A stretch of 64,000 bases of DNA from Azospirillum brasilense. Lineage in GTDB: Bacteria > Pseudomonadota > Alphaproteobacteria > Azospirillales > Azospirillaceae. The DNA is taken from assembly GCF_022023855.1 (NCBI RefSeq), contig NZ_CP059450.1, forward strand, positions 1,475,001-1,539,000, written 5' to 3'. Below are positions 26,853-36,657 of this stretch, one piece after another. The position numbers and the translations under genes are program-made. The number at the start of each line of letters is the position of its first letter. Position 1 is the first letter of the stretch. Under the pieces are notes generated by a model that was not told where the DNA came from, made no database searches, and saw only the letters and a program-made list of their open reading frames with translations.

Positions 26853-27113
26853 ATATGGAGAGGACGACGCACCGAACAAGGGGAGAGCGTCGTCATGATG
26901 AAGAAGTGTCCACGGCACGTCGGCCGCGACGATCCCGGCCGCAGCTTTGATGCGCATTCATTCAGCGCACATATCTCGAACAATTGATCGCACGGGTTGT
27001 TGACAACTCCTCATTGTGAAATACTGCCATGCCCATCCGTTGAGGCGTGCCCTGCGGCGGACAGACCAGAACTGGCGGGCCATCGTCTTCAGGACCACGG
27101 AAAGGCAGGCAGG

Positions 27114-27926
27114 ATGCGCTCTGGACGACCGAACGGCGGCGGGTCGGACGCCGCTCTCGATCTGAACACGGCGTTCGATCGGCGCGACACGCTGTTCACC
27201 CGGGCCGCGGAGCGGATGTCCGACATCGTCGCCAACCCGCCGAGCGGCCCCCACGCCTTCGACCTCCTGAACGGCGGCATCCGCGAATTGTCGAGCCTGA
27301 TGATCCGGCAGCTCCCCTTGACGACGGCGCGCGAGGCGCGCCTTGCCCACGCCCTCTGCCAGGAGGGAATCGTCGAGGACACCAAGGCCCTGGCCCTCGG
27401 GGAGGGTGTGGCCTTGTTCCTCGACCGGCTTCAATCCGCCGCCGATCATGCGGGCATCGGCCCAGCCGCGCCCCCCGCGCCCGACCGCGATCACGCGTTG
27501 ATCCGCCTGGAGCGGCATGTGCAAACGATGGCGCAGGACCGCGCCGCGCGGGACGCGGACCTCTATCAAGCCCTGGACGCCATGGCGGCGACCCCCGCGC
27601 AAGGCTTGGAGGGTGTTCTCGCCAAACTGCGGGCGTGCCGCACCGCGATGGCCGACCAGGGGAACCGCGCCGACAGGGTGGCCCCTCTGCTGAACGATGC
27701 CGTGGCGGTCCTGGAGCGTATGGCGCTGCGGGAAGCCGTCGCCCGCTTCGACAGCGCGGCCGACGCCTTCGAGGCGGCGATGCCGAAGGCCCTGCCGAGC
27801 AAGCCGACCGAGCGGATGCTCGCCGCCGGGGCCAAGGCGGGAAGCGTGGCCCTGGACGCGGCGCGGCGGATCTATCAGGCGATGGCGTCGGAATTTCTGT
27901 CGCCGAGGAAAGGGGTCGGGGAGTGA
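27114..27926 (+). CDS. Hypothetical helical protein
   Basis: I do not recognise this 270-residue protein. It is rich in Ala, Arg, Asp and Leu, predicted mostly helical, with no membrane segment or signal. The ATG at 27114 follows an aggcaggcagg purine-rich site. It overlaps the following PAS-like gene by four bases (GTGA), so the two are translated as a unit, which suggests that they work together. The AT-rich stretch at 26970-27030 upstream may hold the promoter. Confidence 0.6.
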   Translation: MRSGRPNGGGSDAALDLNTAFDRRDTLFTRAAERMSDIVANPPSGPHAFDLLNGGIRELSSLMIRQLPLTTAREARLAHALCQEGIVEDTKALALGEGVALFLDRLQSAADHAGIGPAAPPAPDRDHALIRLERHVQTMAQDRAARDADLYQALDAMAATPAQGLEGVLAKLRACRTAMADQGNRADRVAPLLNDAVAVLERMALREAVARFDSAADAFEAAMPKALPSKPTERMLAAGAKAGSVALDAARRIYQAMASEFLSPRKGVGE

Positions 27927-28519
27927 CGGACGCCTTGCCCATCACGCCGTCACTGACCGCTTCCTTGAAGGATCGCACCGGCAGGGACCGCAGGTCCTGG
28001 CCGCTTGCCCGTGGCTTGGTGAACATCCTGCGCGGCGGCCACGGCGCCCCGCCGCCCCGGCAACCGGCGGAAACCCATGTCGACATCCACCGCCAGCCCT
28101 TGCGAACGGCGCTGGACTGGCACCAGGACATGGTCGCCTTGTGGAAGCGGCACCCAACCTTCGGCCCGGGCCTGCACGACGACCTGAAAAGCACGGGTCT
28201 GCTGCCGCGCTGCGTCATCCTGACGGCGCGGGACGGCGGACCGCTGTGCTTCCGCTACATCGGGGAGCCGACCCGCCGGGTCTTCGGCGACCGCTGGGCC
28301 GACCAGAACATCGGCAAGCCCCACCTCGAAGACGTGCACGGCGCCTACGCCCAGGCCATCGACGCGCAATACCGGGAGGCGGTGGAGGGCGGGGAGCCGG
28401 TGTACAACCATCTGGTGATCACCGGACTTCCCCGGCCGCCCGTCAATTACCGGCACCTCCTGTTCGGCTGGTCACTGGGCCATCGCCGTCAGGCCCTGCT
28501 GGCGCTGATCGATTCCTGA
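27923..28519 (+). CDS. PAS-like (PAS_5-type) domain protein
   Basis: A 198-residue protein starting at a GTG that overlaps the previous stop. After a basic N-terminus of about 70 residues comes a single domain with LPRCVILTARDGGPLCFRYIGEPTR and QNIGKPHLEDVHGAYAQAIDAQYREAVEGG. This matches the order of strands and helices in alphaproteobacterial PAS_5-type sensor domains (W..hP..., rfRyiGt, G..l.d). There is no output domain. A ligand- or partner-sensing role is inferred, probably together with the coupled gene upstream. Confidence 0.55.
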   Translation: MTDALPITPSLTASLKDRTGRDRRSWPLARGLVNILRGGHGAPPPRQPAETHVDIHRQPLRTALDWHQDMVALWKRHPTFGPGLHDDLKSTGLLPRCVILTARDGGPLCFRYIGEPTRRVFGDRWADQNIGKPHLEDVHGAYAQAIDAQYREAVEGGEPVYNHLVITGLPRPPVNYRHLLFGWSLGHRRQALLALIDS

Positions 28520-28537
28520 GCCGGATGAACCGGTCCT

Positions 28538-29317
28538 TCAGGCCGCCTGGGCGAGGTCCGCGGCGAGCTGCGCCAGATCGCCCAGGAACTGCGCGCGGCT
28601 GAAGCGCACGAGGTGCATCGGCAGCGTCTTCAGGCCGATCTGGTTGTAGGTGATGGCCGGCTCGTCGTCGATGTGGCGCGGCCCCATCTTCCGCTCCGCC
28701 CAGACCGGGACGATGTCCGGATCGACGACCGAGATGAACCAGGTCGGCGACCACAGCAGCCACGCCGCCAGCTTGTTCACCCGCTGGCAAATCGGGAACA
28801 GGCCACGGCCCTGGAAATCGGGTCGCGTCCATCCCGCGTTCGTCCACACCACCTGCCCCCGCGTACCATTGGCGGTGTCGGACGTGCAGGTGCACCATTC
28901 GCCCTCCGGAGCCTGCACGGCGGGCTCGTCGTAGAACACCGTCATGGCGTTGAAGCGGTCGCCGATGGACTGCGTCGTGCAATCGTAGAGCAGCCCGGCC
29001 TGGGCGGTAACCACGTCGCCGGAGGAGGCTCTCCCGCAGATCCAGAAGGCGTTGGCCGGCGTCAGGGAACGGCAGGCCGGATGGGCCGCCGGAAGCATCG
29101 GCTCCCAGGAGCCCGCGGCCACCGCCGCCTCGTTGACGCGCACCAGCGCCGGCATGTCGAATTCGACGGAGAGCGCCACCCCCCGGCCGGCCGCCAAGCC
29201 GACGAGTTCGTCGCGGGCGGCATGAAGCAGGCCGGACAAAGGTCCCGACGGGACGGGGAGAGCGGAAAGGGAGATGGAGGCCGGTTGCGTGCCGATAAAC
29301 TGCGTGCTGGCAAACAT
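28538..29317 (-). CDS. Hypothetical protein with a GNAT-like segment
   Basis: A 259-residue soluble protein, not firmly recognised. The segment RPDFQGRGLFPICQRVNKLA looks like the acetyl-CoA-binding motif A of GNAT acetyltransferases (R/Q-x-x-G-x-G), preceded by two strands. The rest lacks clear support. The ATG at 29317 has a ggaagag site. It is convergent with the PAS-like gene, 18 bp away. Confidence 0.55.
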   Translation of the reverse strand: MFASTQFIGTQPASISLSALPVPSGPLSGLLHAARDELVGLAAGRGVALSVEFDMPALVRVNEAAVAAGSWEPMLPAAHPACRSLTPANAFWICGRASSGDVVTAQAGLLYDCTTQSIGDRFNAMTVFYDEPAVQAPEGEWCTCTSDTANGTRGQVVWTNAGWTRPDFQGRGLFPICQRVNKLAAWLLWSPTWFISVVDPDIVPVWAERKMGPRHIDDEPAITYNQIGLKTLPMHLVRFSRAQFLGDLAQLAADLAQAA

Positions 29318-29452
29318 GGATGTCTCTTCCGTAGGTTGGAAAGGATTGGCGTCAACCGCCAAGCGGGGCGCGATCCACCCCGCACATCCACATCATCGTC
29401 GTTGCCCAGCCGGTATTACTACTTTTGCGGATGCCCTCGCCCGGAAACGCAC

Positions 29453-29491
29453 GGGGCGCCCGATCCGCCGGATCGGACGCCCCGCCTTTTT
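29453..29491. terminator. Strong hairpin between terC and the GNAT-like gene
   Basis: The arms ggggcg-cccgatcc and ggatcgg-a-cgcccc (29453-29483) form a stable stem with a bulge. A ttttt run follows on the plus strand (29487-29491); on the minus strand, which carries both flanking genes, only a weak T-rich tail follows. It probably still ends the terC transcript. Confidence 0.5.
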
Positions 29492-29514
29492 CGTCTGCCC
29501 GTGAAACGGGCGTC

Positions 29515-30561
29515 TTACTGGCCCTTGCCGTCCGAGGACACCGCGGCCGCCTCGCTGGAGGAGGCCGGAGTGGAGCCCCCGGCCCCCTTCGCCGGGCTGC
29601 CGGGCACCCACCAGCGGCGGGCCTCGCCGTCCGCGGCACCCAGCGCCGATTCGGCGCGGGTCTTCAGCATCGAGAAGACGATGGAGCCACCGACCAGGAA
29701 GGCCGTGATGCCCAGCGCCACCGCCGTCGGCATTTTGTAGATGTCCACCATCATCATCTTGGCGCCGACCACCACCAGAACCAGCGACAGGCCGTATTTC
29801 AGGTAATGGAAGCGGTGGATGATCGAGGCCAACGCGAAATAGAGGGCACGCAGGCCGAGGATGGCGAAGACGTTGGAGGTCCAGACGATGAACGGGTCGG
29901 TGGTCACCGAGAAGACCGCCGGGATGGAGTCCACGGCGAAGACCAGATCGGTGAACTCGATCAGAATCAGCACGAGGAACAGCGGCGTCATCATCCGCAC
30001 GCCGTCGCGCATTACGAAGAACTTCTGCCCCTCGTAGCCGTCGGTCATGCGGAAGCGGGAGCGGACGAATTTGACGATCCGGTTGTTCTCCATGTCCGGC
30101 TCGTCGTCCACCGACATCAGCATCTTGATACCGCTGAAGATCAGGAAGGCGCCGAAGATGTAGATGATCCAGTGGAATTCCTGGATCAGCGCCGTGCCCG
30201 CCACGATCAGCACGCCGCGCATCACCAGCGCGCCCAGGATGCCCCAGAACAGCACCCGGTGCTGGTACTGCGGCGGCACCGCGAAATGGGTGAAGATCAG
30301 CGCGATGACGAAGATGTTGTCGACGCTCAGGCTGTATTCGATCAGGTAGCCGGTCAGGAACTCCAGCCCTTTCTCGGAGCCCTGGAAATGAAAGACGCCG
30401 GCCGCGAAAATCATTGCCAGCGTGGAATAGGCCGCGCAGCGCATCAGCGCCTCGCGGCCGGAGATCACATGGGATTTCTTGGAAAATACACCAAGATCAA
30501 AGGCCAAAAGCACGCCAACGAAGACGGCGAAGCCGGCCCACATTAAAACGATCTGGTCCAT
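29515..30561 (-). CDS. TerC-family integral membrane protein (Alx-like)
   Basis: A 348-residue protein with about nine membrane segments. Conserved acidic residues typical of the TerC/Alx group are present: AFDLGVFSKKSH, LIEYSLSVDNIFVIALIF and LILIEFTDLVFAVDSIPAVF. Alx and relatives are implicated in manganese export and alkaline or tellurite stress. The C-terminal 40 residues are a Pro/Ser/Ala-rich tail not needed by the family. The ATG at 30561 has an aaggga site. Upstream lies a long leader with two copies of a structured element, so regulation at the RNA level is likely. Confidence 0.9.
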   Translation of the reverse strand: MDQIVLMWAGFAVFVGVLLAFDLGVFSKKSHVISGREALMRCAAYSTLAMIFAAGVFHFQGSEKGLEFLTGYLIEYSLSVDNIFVIALIFTHFAVPPQYQHRVLFWGILGALVMRGVLIVAGTALIQEFHWIIYIFGAFLIFSGIKMLMSVDDEPDMENNRIVKFVRSRFRMTDGYEGQKFFVMRDGVRMMTPLFLVLILIEFTDLVFAVDSIPAVFSVTTDPFIVWTSNVFAILGLRALYFALASIIHRFHYLKYGLSLVLVVVGAKMMMVDIYKMPTAVALGITAFLVGGSIVFSMLKTRAESALGAADGEARRWWVPGSPAKGAGGSTPASSSEAAAVSSDGKGQ

Positions 30562-30624
30562 GGAACTGTCCCTTGCTTCATGCCCTCCGCTCCCGCAAGC
30601 GGAGACTTCGATCGTCACATGAGC

Positions 30625-30680
30625 AGTCCGACATCACCGATGCGCCACGGCGGGACGCATCGGCCAGAGGGGCCCGGACT
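30625..30680 (-). ncRNA. Structured leader element, copy 1 (promoter-proximal to terC)
   Basis: On the minus strand the element reads AGTCCGGGCCCCTCTGG, then a perfect 8-bp hairpin, then GTGATGTCGGACT. The outermost bases AGTCCG and CGGACT pair. A second copy at 30943-30989 keeps the same single-stranded blocks and the outer stem while the inner hairpin has a different sequence that is still paired. That covariation argues for a functional RNA. It ends about 63 nt before the terC start. A candidate terC RNA motif has been described computationally in alphaproteobacteria; this may be that motif, but I could not compare it with a model. Confidence 0.65.
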
Positions 30681-30942
30681 GGAAACGCGGCCGCGGATCT
30701 GCGGCCAACGCAAAGACGCGCGCAACGGCTCGGCCGTGGCGCGTCGGAACACCCGCCTCCATCGTTTGCCGTGGAGACGTGGCGGTCGGTCAGGATGTTG
30801 GTTCGGTGCGGTCCATGTCGATGTCTCCCAAAGGCCCGTCGGGTGCCGTCGTCCGGCGGTGGACCTTGTGGGGGAGCGGGACCCAGGGGGAAGAACAGGG
30901 CCAGCTTCCGCAAGGCCGCGCCAAGGCAACGGCTCTATGGGA

Positions 30943-30989
30943 AGTCCGACATCACAGCGCCGGGCGACGCTGCCAGAGGGGCCCGGACC
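30943..30989 (-). ncRNA. Structured leader element, copy 2 (distal)
   Basis: Second copy of the element found at 30625-30680. Shared blocks are GTCCGGGCCCCTCTGG and GTGATGTCGGAC; the outer pairing (GTCCG with CGGAC) is kept. The inner hairpin is shorter (CAGCG with CGCTG, five pairs) and unrelated in sequence to that of copy 1. It is separated from copy 1 by about 260 bp that contains no supported gene. Confidence 0.6.
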
Positions 30990-31219
30990 TCAACCGTCAT
31001 GTAGTCAGGCCCCCGCCCGCCGACAAGAGGGGGAAGCGGCCTTTGCGGGCCGCGATCGATGCGAAGGCCGCAGGCGACGACACCGCCCGGTTGATCGTCC
31101 ACGGGTTGTCGGCTTTCCGGCCGGGAGCCAGCTTTGCGAATTCCGTGTCGCCCATGGATGATTCCGCACCGGTGGGTTGTTCGTAGCGATTGACGGTAAT
31201 TCACGGCAGGACACCCACA

Positions 31220-31678
31220 ATGATGCGGCGTTCCATTTTGCTCGGCTGCCTGCTGGCGGCCGGATTGGCCGGTTGCGGCCCGCGTTTCGAGACGGTCGCA
31301 AGCTATTTTCCACCCGTCAGCGAGGCGGGAAAGCTCTGTGTCGCCCAGTGCAAGCAGGCACAGACGATCTGCCAATCCGCAAAGGAACTGGCCGTTCAGA
31401 CCTGCCGGGCCGAGGCGACGGCCCGCGCCCAGGGCGAATATCAGTCCTATCTCCGTTCCTTGCCCAAGGATGCGGACAAGAAGAAGATCAAGACGTTCAG
31501 CGATTTCGACCGGGACCCCAGCTGCTACAGTAACCTCACCTGCTCCTCCGATTACAACGATTGCTACAAATCCTGCGGCGGCCGGATCGAGGCCCAGACC
31601 TATTGCGTCGGCAATTGCAAGGAAATGGTGCCGCCCATGCCGGATGGGGCGGCGGTCGGGCCGAGAACCACGCTCTGA
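31220..31678 (+). CDS. Cysteine-rich lipoprotein
   Basis: A 152-residue exported lipoprotein with signal MMRRSILLGCLLAAGLAGC (lipobox LAGC). The mature part has about ten further cysteines in a regular pattern (CVAQCKQAQTIC, CYSNLTC, DCYKSC, YCVGNCKE), suggesting several disulfides. I know no family for it. The ATG at 31220 follows ggcagga. It lies between the terC leader and the cobalamin riboswitch, transcribed toward the latter. Confidence 0.7.
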   Translation: MMRRSILLGCLLAAGLAGCGPRFETVASYFPPVSEAGKLCVAQCKQAQTICQSAKELAVQTCRAEATARAQGEYQSYLRSLPKDADKKKIKTFSDFDRDPSCYSNLTCSSDYNDCYKSCGGRIEAQTYCVGNCKEMVPPMPDGAAVGPRTTL

Positions 31679-31749
31679 CGCCAGTCGGGCGAGGACGGGC
31701 GGAATGCGGCTTGACCGAAGCCGTTCCGCCCGCGTAGCTTCACACCCGA

Positions 31750-31945
31750 CGGTTGCCCGAAAGGGCTGAAAATGGGAACACGGTGCGGACCCCACGGCGA
31801 TTGGTCGTGCGAGGGTCCTACGCCGGGGCTGCCCCCGCAACTGTAAGCGGCGAGTCGTCCATCGGAATGCCACTGGGATCGCGATCCTGGGAAGGCGATG
31901 GGCCGACGATAACCCGCGAGCCAGGAGACCTGCCGTCAGTCGTGG
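31750..31945 (+). ncRNA. Cobalamin (AdoCbl-type) riboswitch
   Basis: All sequence landmarks of the class are present in order: gggctgaaaatgggaac, the B12 box gctgcccccgcaactgtaag, then ccactggg, ctgggaaggc and the closing gagccaggagacctgccg. It sits about 120 bp upstream of btuB on the same strand. When adenosylcobalamin binds, expression of the downstream uptake operon should fall, by termination or by hiding the btuB ribosome-binding site. Confidence 0.95.
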
Positions 31946-32067
31946 TCACACGCGAACACGTTCGGGCGGGGTGCACCGAAGGTCGTCGAACCGGGAGTCC
32001 GTTCGCGGAGCTTCCGGTGGGACTTCGTTCGCGGTGACGTGCCACCGGCGTCCCGCCCGAGGTCTCA

Positions 32068-33996
32068 ATGAGTGTCCGCGTTCCCCGTCTTCACCGGACG
32101 GCGTCCTTCGCCGCCCTTCTGGGAAGCCTTGCCCTTCCCGTGTCGGCTCTCCCCGGATCGGCCTTCGCCGACTCCACCACCGTCACGACGCTTCCGCCGG
32201 TCTCGGTGACCGCCAACCGCGTCCCCACCGCCGCCGAGGAAACCGGCAGCGCCCTGACCGTCATCACCCGCGAGGAATTGGAGCAGCGCCAGACCCAAGT
32301 GCTGTCCGACGCGCTGCGCGAGGTGCCCGGCGTCGCGGTCAACCGCACCGGCCCGATGGGCACCCTGACCCAGCTCCGCATCCGCGGGTCGGAGGGCAAC
32401 CAGACGCTCGTCCTGATCGACGGGATCGAGGTGAACGACCCGGCGTCCGGCTCCGAATACGATTTCGCCAACCTGCTGGCCGGAGACGTGGAGCGCGTCG
32501 AGGTGCTGCGCGGCCCGCAGAGCGCGCTCTACGGCTCCGACGCGGTCGGCGGCATCATCAACATCGTGAGCCGCCGCGGCGCCGGCGCCCCCCGGTTCCG
32601 CGCCGCCGTCGAGGGTGGATCCTTCGGCACCGCCGCCGGGCGGGCCTCCTTCGGCACCGGGACCGACCGCTACGACCTGTTCCTCAGCGGCCAGGGCGTC
32701 ACCAGCGACGGCGTGTCGGTTGCCGACAAGCGGCTCGGCAACCCGGAGAAGGACGGCTACCGCAACGGCACGCTGACCGGAAACGCCGCCGTCCGCCCGA
32801 CCGAGCGCAGCGAGATCGCCGTGACCGGCCGCTACACCCGCTTCCGCACCGACACCGACGGCTTCATCGGCGGGCGCGGCGCCGTCGATGACGGGACCAG
32901 CACCGCCGGGGAGCAGTATTTCGGGCGCCTCCAGGGCAAGATCGCCCTTCTCGACGGAAAGTGGGAGCACATCGTCGGCCTGACCCATGGCCGCCAGCGG
33001 CGCGACTACCGCGACGACGCCCACACGGTGACCAGCCGCTACGACGGGCGCAAGACCAAGGCCGACTACCAGACCAACCTGACGCTGAAGAGCGGCTCCG
33101 CCGACCATGTGCTGACCGCCGCTGTGGAGCATGAGGAGGATAAGGCGATCAGCCGCAGCAGCTTCTCCAGCTTCGACCGTTCCATCGGCTCCACCGGGCT
33201 GGTGGGACAGTACAAACTGGGGCTGTTCGACCGGCTGACCCTGACCGGCAGCGTCCGCCACGACGGGAACGACCTGTTCCGCGACGCCACCACATGGCGC
33301 ACCACGGCGGCCTATCTGATCGAAGAGAGCGGGACGAAGCTGCGCGCCTCCTACGGCACCGGCGTCAAGAATCCCACCCTGTTCGAGCTGTACGGCTACA
33401 CCGCCACCTACGCCGGCAACCCGAACCTGAAGCCGGAACGGGCGCGCGGCTGGGACGCCGGCTTCGATCAGTCGCTGTGGGGCACGCGGGCCTCTGTGGA
33501 CGGCACGTGGTTCGACCAGCGCATCCGCGACCTCATCACCGGCACCGGGCGGACCTCCGTCAACATGCCGGGCGAGTCCCACATCCGCGGCTTCGAGCTT
33601 GGTCTGTCGGTGGAGCCGGTGGACCGGCTGACCGTCCGCGGCTCCTACAGCTGGACCGACGGCGAAGACTCCACGGGGGCGGAGCTGGTGCGCCGGCCCA
33701 AGCAGCTCGCCAGCCTGACCGTCAATTACCGCTTCCTGGAGGACCGGGCGAACGCCAACCTCGGCGTCGTCTACAACGGGCGGTCCAGCGACTGGGCCTA
33801 CGATCCCTTCTACAACCGGCAGGTCGTGAGCCTCGCCCCCTACACGCTGGTCAACATGGCCGGGTCCTACGCGCTGTCCGAGGGGGTCGAACTCTTCGGG
33901 CGCGTGGAGAACCTGTTCGACCGCCGGTATCAGGAGGTCTGGACCTACGGCGCGCCGGGCCGGGCCGGGTATCTCGGGTTGCGGCTGTCGCTGTGA
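32068..33996 (+). CDS. btuB: TonB-dependent vitamin B12 receptor BtuB
   Basis: A 642-residue outer-membrane receptor. After a signal peptide (to about residue 35, ALPGSAFA) comes a TonB-box-like stretch (LPPVSVTANR) and the plug domain with GVAVNRTGPMGTLTQLRIRG, VLIDGIEVNDP and VEVLRGPQSALYGSDAVGG. The rest is a 22-strand-type barrel ending in GYLGLRLSL. The length and N-terminus match BtuB closely. The upstream cobalamin riboswitch and the downstream BtuFCD genes confirm the substrate. The ATG has a gagg site 8 bases upstream. Confidence 0.95.
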   Translation: MSVRVPRLHRTASFAALLGSLALPVSALPGSAFADSTTVTTLPPVSVTANRVPTAAEETGSALTVITREELEQRQTQVLSDALREVPGVAVNRTGPMGTLTQLRIRGSEGNQTLVLIDGIEVNDPASGSEYDFANLLAGDVERVEVLRGPQSALYGSDAVGGIINIVSRRGAGAPRFRAAVEGGSFGTAAGRASFGTGTDRYDLFLSGQGVTSDGVSVADKRLGNPEKDGYRNGTLTGNAAVRPTERSEIAVTGRYTRFRTDTDGFIGGRGAVDDGTSTAGEQYFGRLQGKIALLDGKWEHIVGLTHGRQRRDYRDDAHTVTSRYDGRKTKADYQTNLTLKSGSADHVLTAAVEHEEDKAISRSSFSSFDRSIGSTGLVGQYKLGLFDRLTLTGSVRHDGNDLFRDATTWRTTAAYLIEESGTKLRASYGTGVKNPTLFELYGYTATYAGNPNLKPERARGWDAGFDQSLWGTRASVDGTWFDQRIRDLITGTGRTSVNMPGESHIRGFELGLSVEPVDRLTVRGSYSWTDGEDSTGAELVRRPKQLASLTVNYRFLEDRANANLGVVYNGRSSDWAYDPFYNRQVVSLAPYTLVNMAGSYALSEGVELFGRVENLFDRRYQEVWTYGAPGRAGYLGLRLSL

Positions 33997-34853
33997 AGCC
34001 CACCTTTCTCGGGCTGGCCGCCGCCCTCCTGCTGATCGCGGGAGGGCCGGCGGCGGCGTGGGAGGCGCCGCCCGCAAAGCCGCCCGGCAAACCGCAGCGC
34101 ATCGTCTCCCTGAATCTCTGCGCCGACGAGCTGCTGTTGCGGCTCGTCGGGCCGGAGCGCCTCGCCGCGGTGACGTGGCTGGCGCGCGATCCCCGCGCCT
34201 CCACCGTCGCGGCGCTGGCGTCGCAGGTGCCGGTCAACCATGGGACGGCGGAGGAAATCCTGCCGCTCAACCCCGACCTGATCGTCGCCGGGCGCTACAC
34301 CACGCGGGTCGCGGTCGGGCTGCTGACGCGGCTGGACGCCCCGCTGCTGGAGCTGGACGTCCCGCAGAGCGTGGCGGGGGTGGCGGATCAGATCCGCGGC
34401 CTCGCCCGCGCCGTCGGCGAGCCGGAACGGGGGGAGGCGCTGGTCGACGACCTGTTCTCCCGCCTCGACGCCCTGCCCCCCGCCGCGCCCGGACCGCGTC
34501 CGACCGCGGTGGTGCTGCGCCCCAACGGTTTCATCGCCGGGTCCGGGTCGCTGGTCGATGAACTCCTGAGCCGCGCCGGGCTGGAGAACATGGCCGACCG
34601 CCTGCCGCTGGGCAGCCAGGGCGCCCTGCCGCTGGAGGCCATCATTCTGGGCGGTGCGGATGTGCTGATCGTCGACGCCGCACCCGACGCGCCGCCGTCG
34701 CTGGCCGGCGCCCTGCTGCACCACCCCGCCTTGAAGACTTTGAAGCCTCAGGTCCGCACGCTGTCGCTGCCCACCCGCCTGTGGACCTGCCCCGGTCCGC
34801 AGATCGCTGAGGCCGCGGAACGGCTGACCGCCGCGCGGAAGGCCTTGCCATGA
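33993..34853 (+). CDS. btuF: Periplasmic cobalamin-binding protein, BtuF-like
   Basis: A 286-residue ABC substrate-binding protein of the helical-backbone (class III) type. Signal peptide to about residue 23; mature start with QRIVSLNLCADELLLRLVGPERL, followed by NPDLIVAGRYTT and LDVPQSVAGVADQIRGLA. The GTG start overlaps the btuB stop (GTGA). It should carry cobalamin from BtuB to the BtuCD complex. Sequence alone would also fit a haem or siderophore binder; the riboswitch decides for B12. Confidence 0.88.
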   Translation: MKPTFLGLAAALLLIAGGPAAAWEAPPAKPPGKPQRIVSLNLCADELLLRLVGPERLAAVTWLARDPRASTVAALASQVPVNHGTAEEILPLNPDLIVAGRYTTRVAVGLLTRLDAPLLELDVPQSVAGVADQIRGLARAVGEPERGEALVDDLFSRLDALPPAAPGPRPTAVVLRPNGFIAGSGSLVDELLSRAGLENMADRLPLGSQGALPLEAIILGGADVLIVDAAPDAPPSLAGALLHHPALKTLKPQVRTLSLPTRLWTCPGPQIAEAAERLTAARKALP

Positions 34854-35856
34854 GTTGGGAGTCCCGCATCCCCTACCCCGCCCTGGTCGCCGGGCTGACG
34901 GGTCTGGCGCTGGCGCTCTGCGCGGTGTCGGCGGCGGTCGGCTATGTGCCGTTCGACCTGGGTGCCGCTTTGTCCGACTGGCTTGCCGGGCGCCCCACCC
35001 TGGGCGCGCTGGTGCTGGCCGAGCTGCGTCTGCCGCGCGCCCTGCTCGGCCTGCTGGTCGGCTTCAGCCTGGGGCTGACCGGGGCGGCGATGCAGGGCTG
35101 GCTGCGCAACCCGCTGGCCGAGCCGGGACTGGTCGGCGTGTCGAGCGCCGCGGCGCTGGGCGCGGTGATCGTCTTCTACAGCGGCCTGTCCGCCGCGCTG
35201 TCGCCGGCCCTGCCGCTCGGCGGCATGGCCGGAGCGGCCACCGCCGCGGTGCTGCTGAACCTGATGGCCGCGCGGGGGGCCGGAACGACGGCGCTGGTCA
35301 TCGGCGGCATCGCCATCAACAGCCTCGCCGGGTCGCTGACCGCGCTGGCCCTCAACCTCGCCCCCAACCCCTACGCGGCGCTGGAGATCGTGTTCTGGCT
35401 GATGGGGTCGCTGGCCGACCGCGGCACTGACCAGCTCTGGCTCGTCCTGCCGCCAATGCTGGCGGGCTGGGCGCTCTGCCTGTCCGGCGCCCGCGCGCTC
35501 GACGCGCTGACCCTGGGGGAGGACGCGGCGCGCAGCCTGGGCTTCGACCTCACCGGGCTGCGCGTCCGGCTGATCGCCGGGGCGGCGCTGGCGGTGGGCA
35601 GCGCGGTGTCGGTCACCGGCGCCGTGGGCTTCGTCGGGCTGGTGGCGCCGCACCTGATGCGCCCGCTGGCCGGGGCGCGGCCCGGACGGCTGCTGCTGCT
35701 GGCGGGCCTCGCCGGGGCGTGCCTGACGCTCGCCGCGGACATTGCGGTCCGGCTGCTGCCGACGCGACCGGAACTGAAGCTGGGTGTGGTCACCGCCCTG
35801 ATCGGGGCGCCCTTCCTGATCATCCTGATCGCCCGGCTGCGGCGGGAGGAGGCCTG

Positions 35857-35857
<1 letters not shown>
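34850..35857 (+). CDS. btuC: Cobalamin ABC transporter permease, BtuC-like (FecCD family)
   Basis: A 335-residue inner-membrane protein with about ten hydrophobic helices. FecCD landmarks: LRLPRALLGLLVGFSLGLTG, MQGWLRNPLAEPGLVGVSSAA, and the coupling region near GAVGFVGLVAPHLMRPLAG. It overlaps the genes on either side by 1-4 bases. It should form the homodimeric cobalamin channel with the ATPase encoded next. Confidence 0.92.

Positions 35858-36656
<799 letters not shown>

Positions 36657-36657
<1 letters not shown>

Larger units (their letters stand above)
30562..31219. other. Long leader/intergenic region between terC and the Cys-rich lipoprotein
   Basis: No supported gene. It contains the two copies of the structured element and about 260 bp between them, in which several GC-rich hairpins are possible but nothing specific is recognised. 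The remaining 230 bp before 31220 should hold the lipoprotein promoter. Confidence 0.5.

Noticed and set aside
30578..30913. 111-residue minus-strand frame inside the terC leader
   Set aside because: It starts at a TTG without a ribosome-binding site and covers the structured element; the product is Arg/Pro/Ala-rich noise.
30562..31010. Manganese (yybP-ykoY) riboswitch upstream of terC
   Set aside because: Expected because it often precedes alx/terC genes, but the ggggagtag and aagacc-type landmarks of that class are not present; the repeated element has a different consensus.
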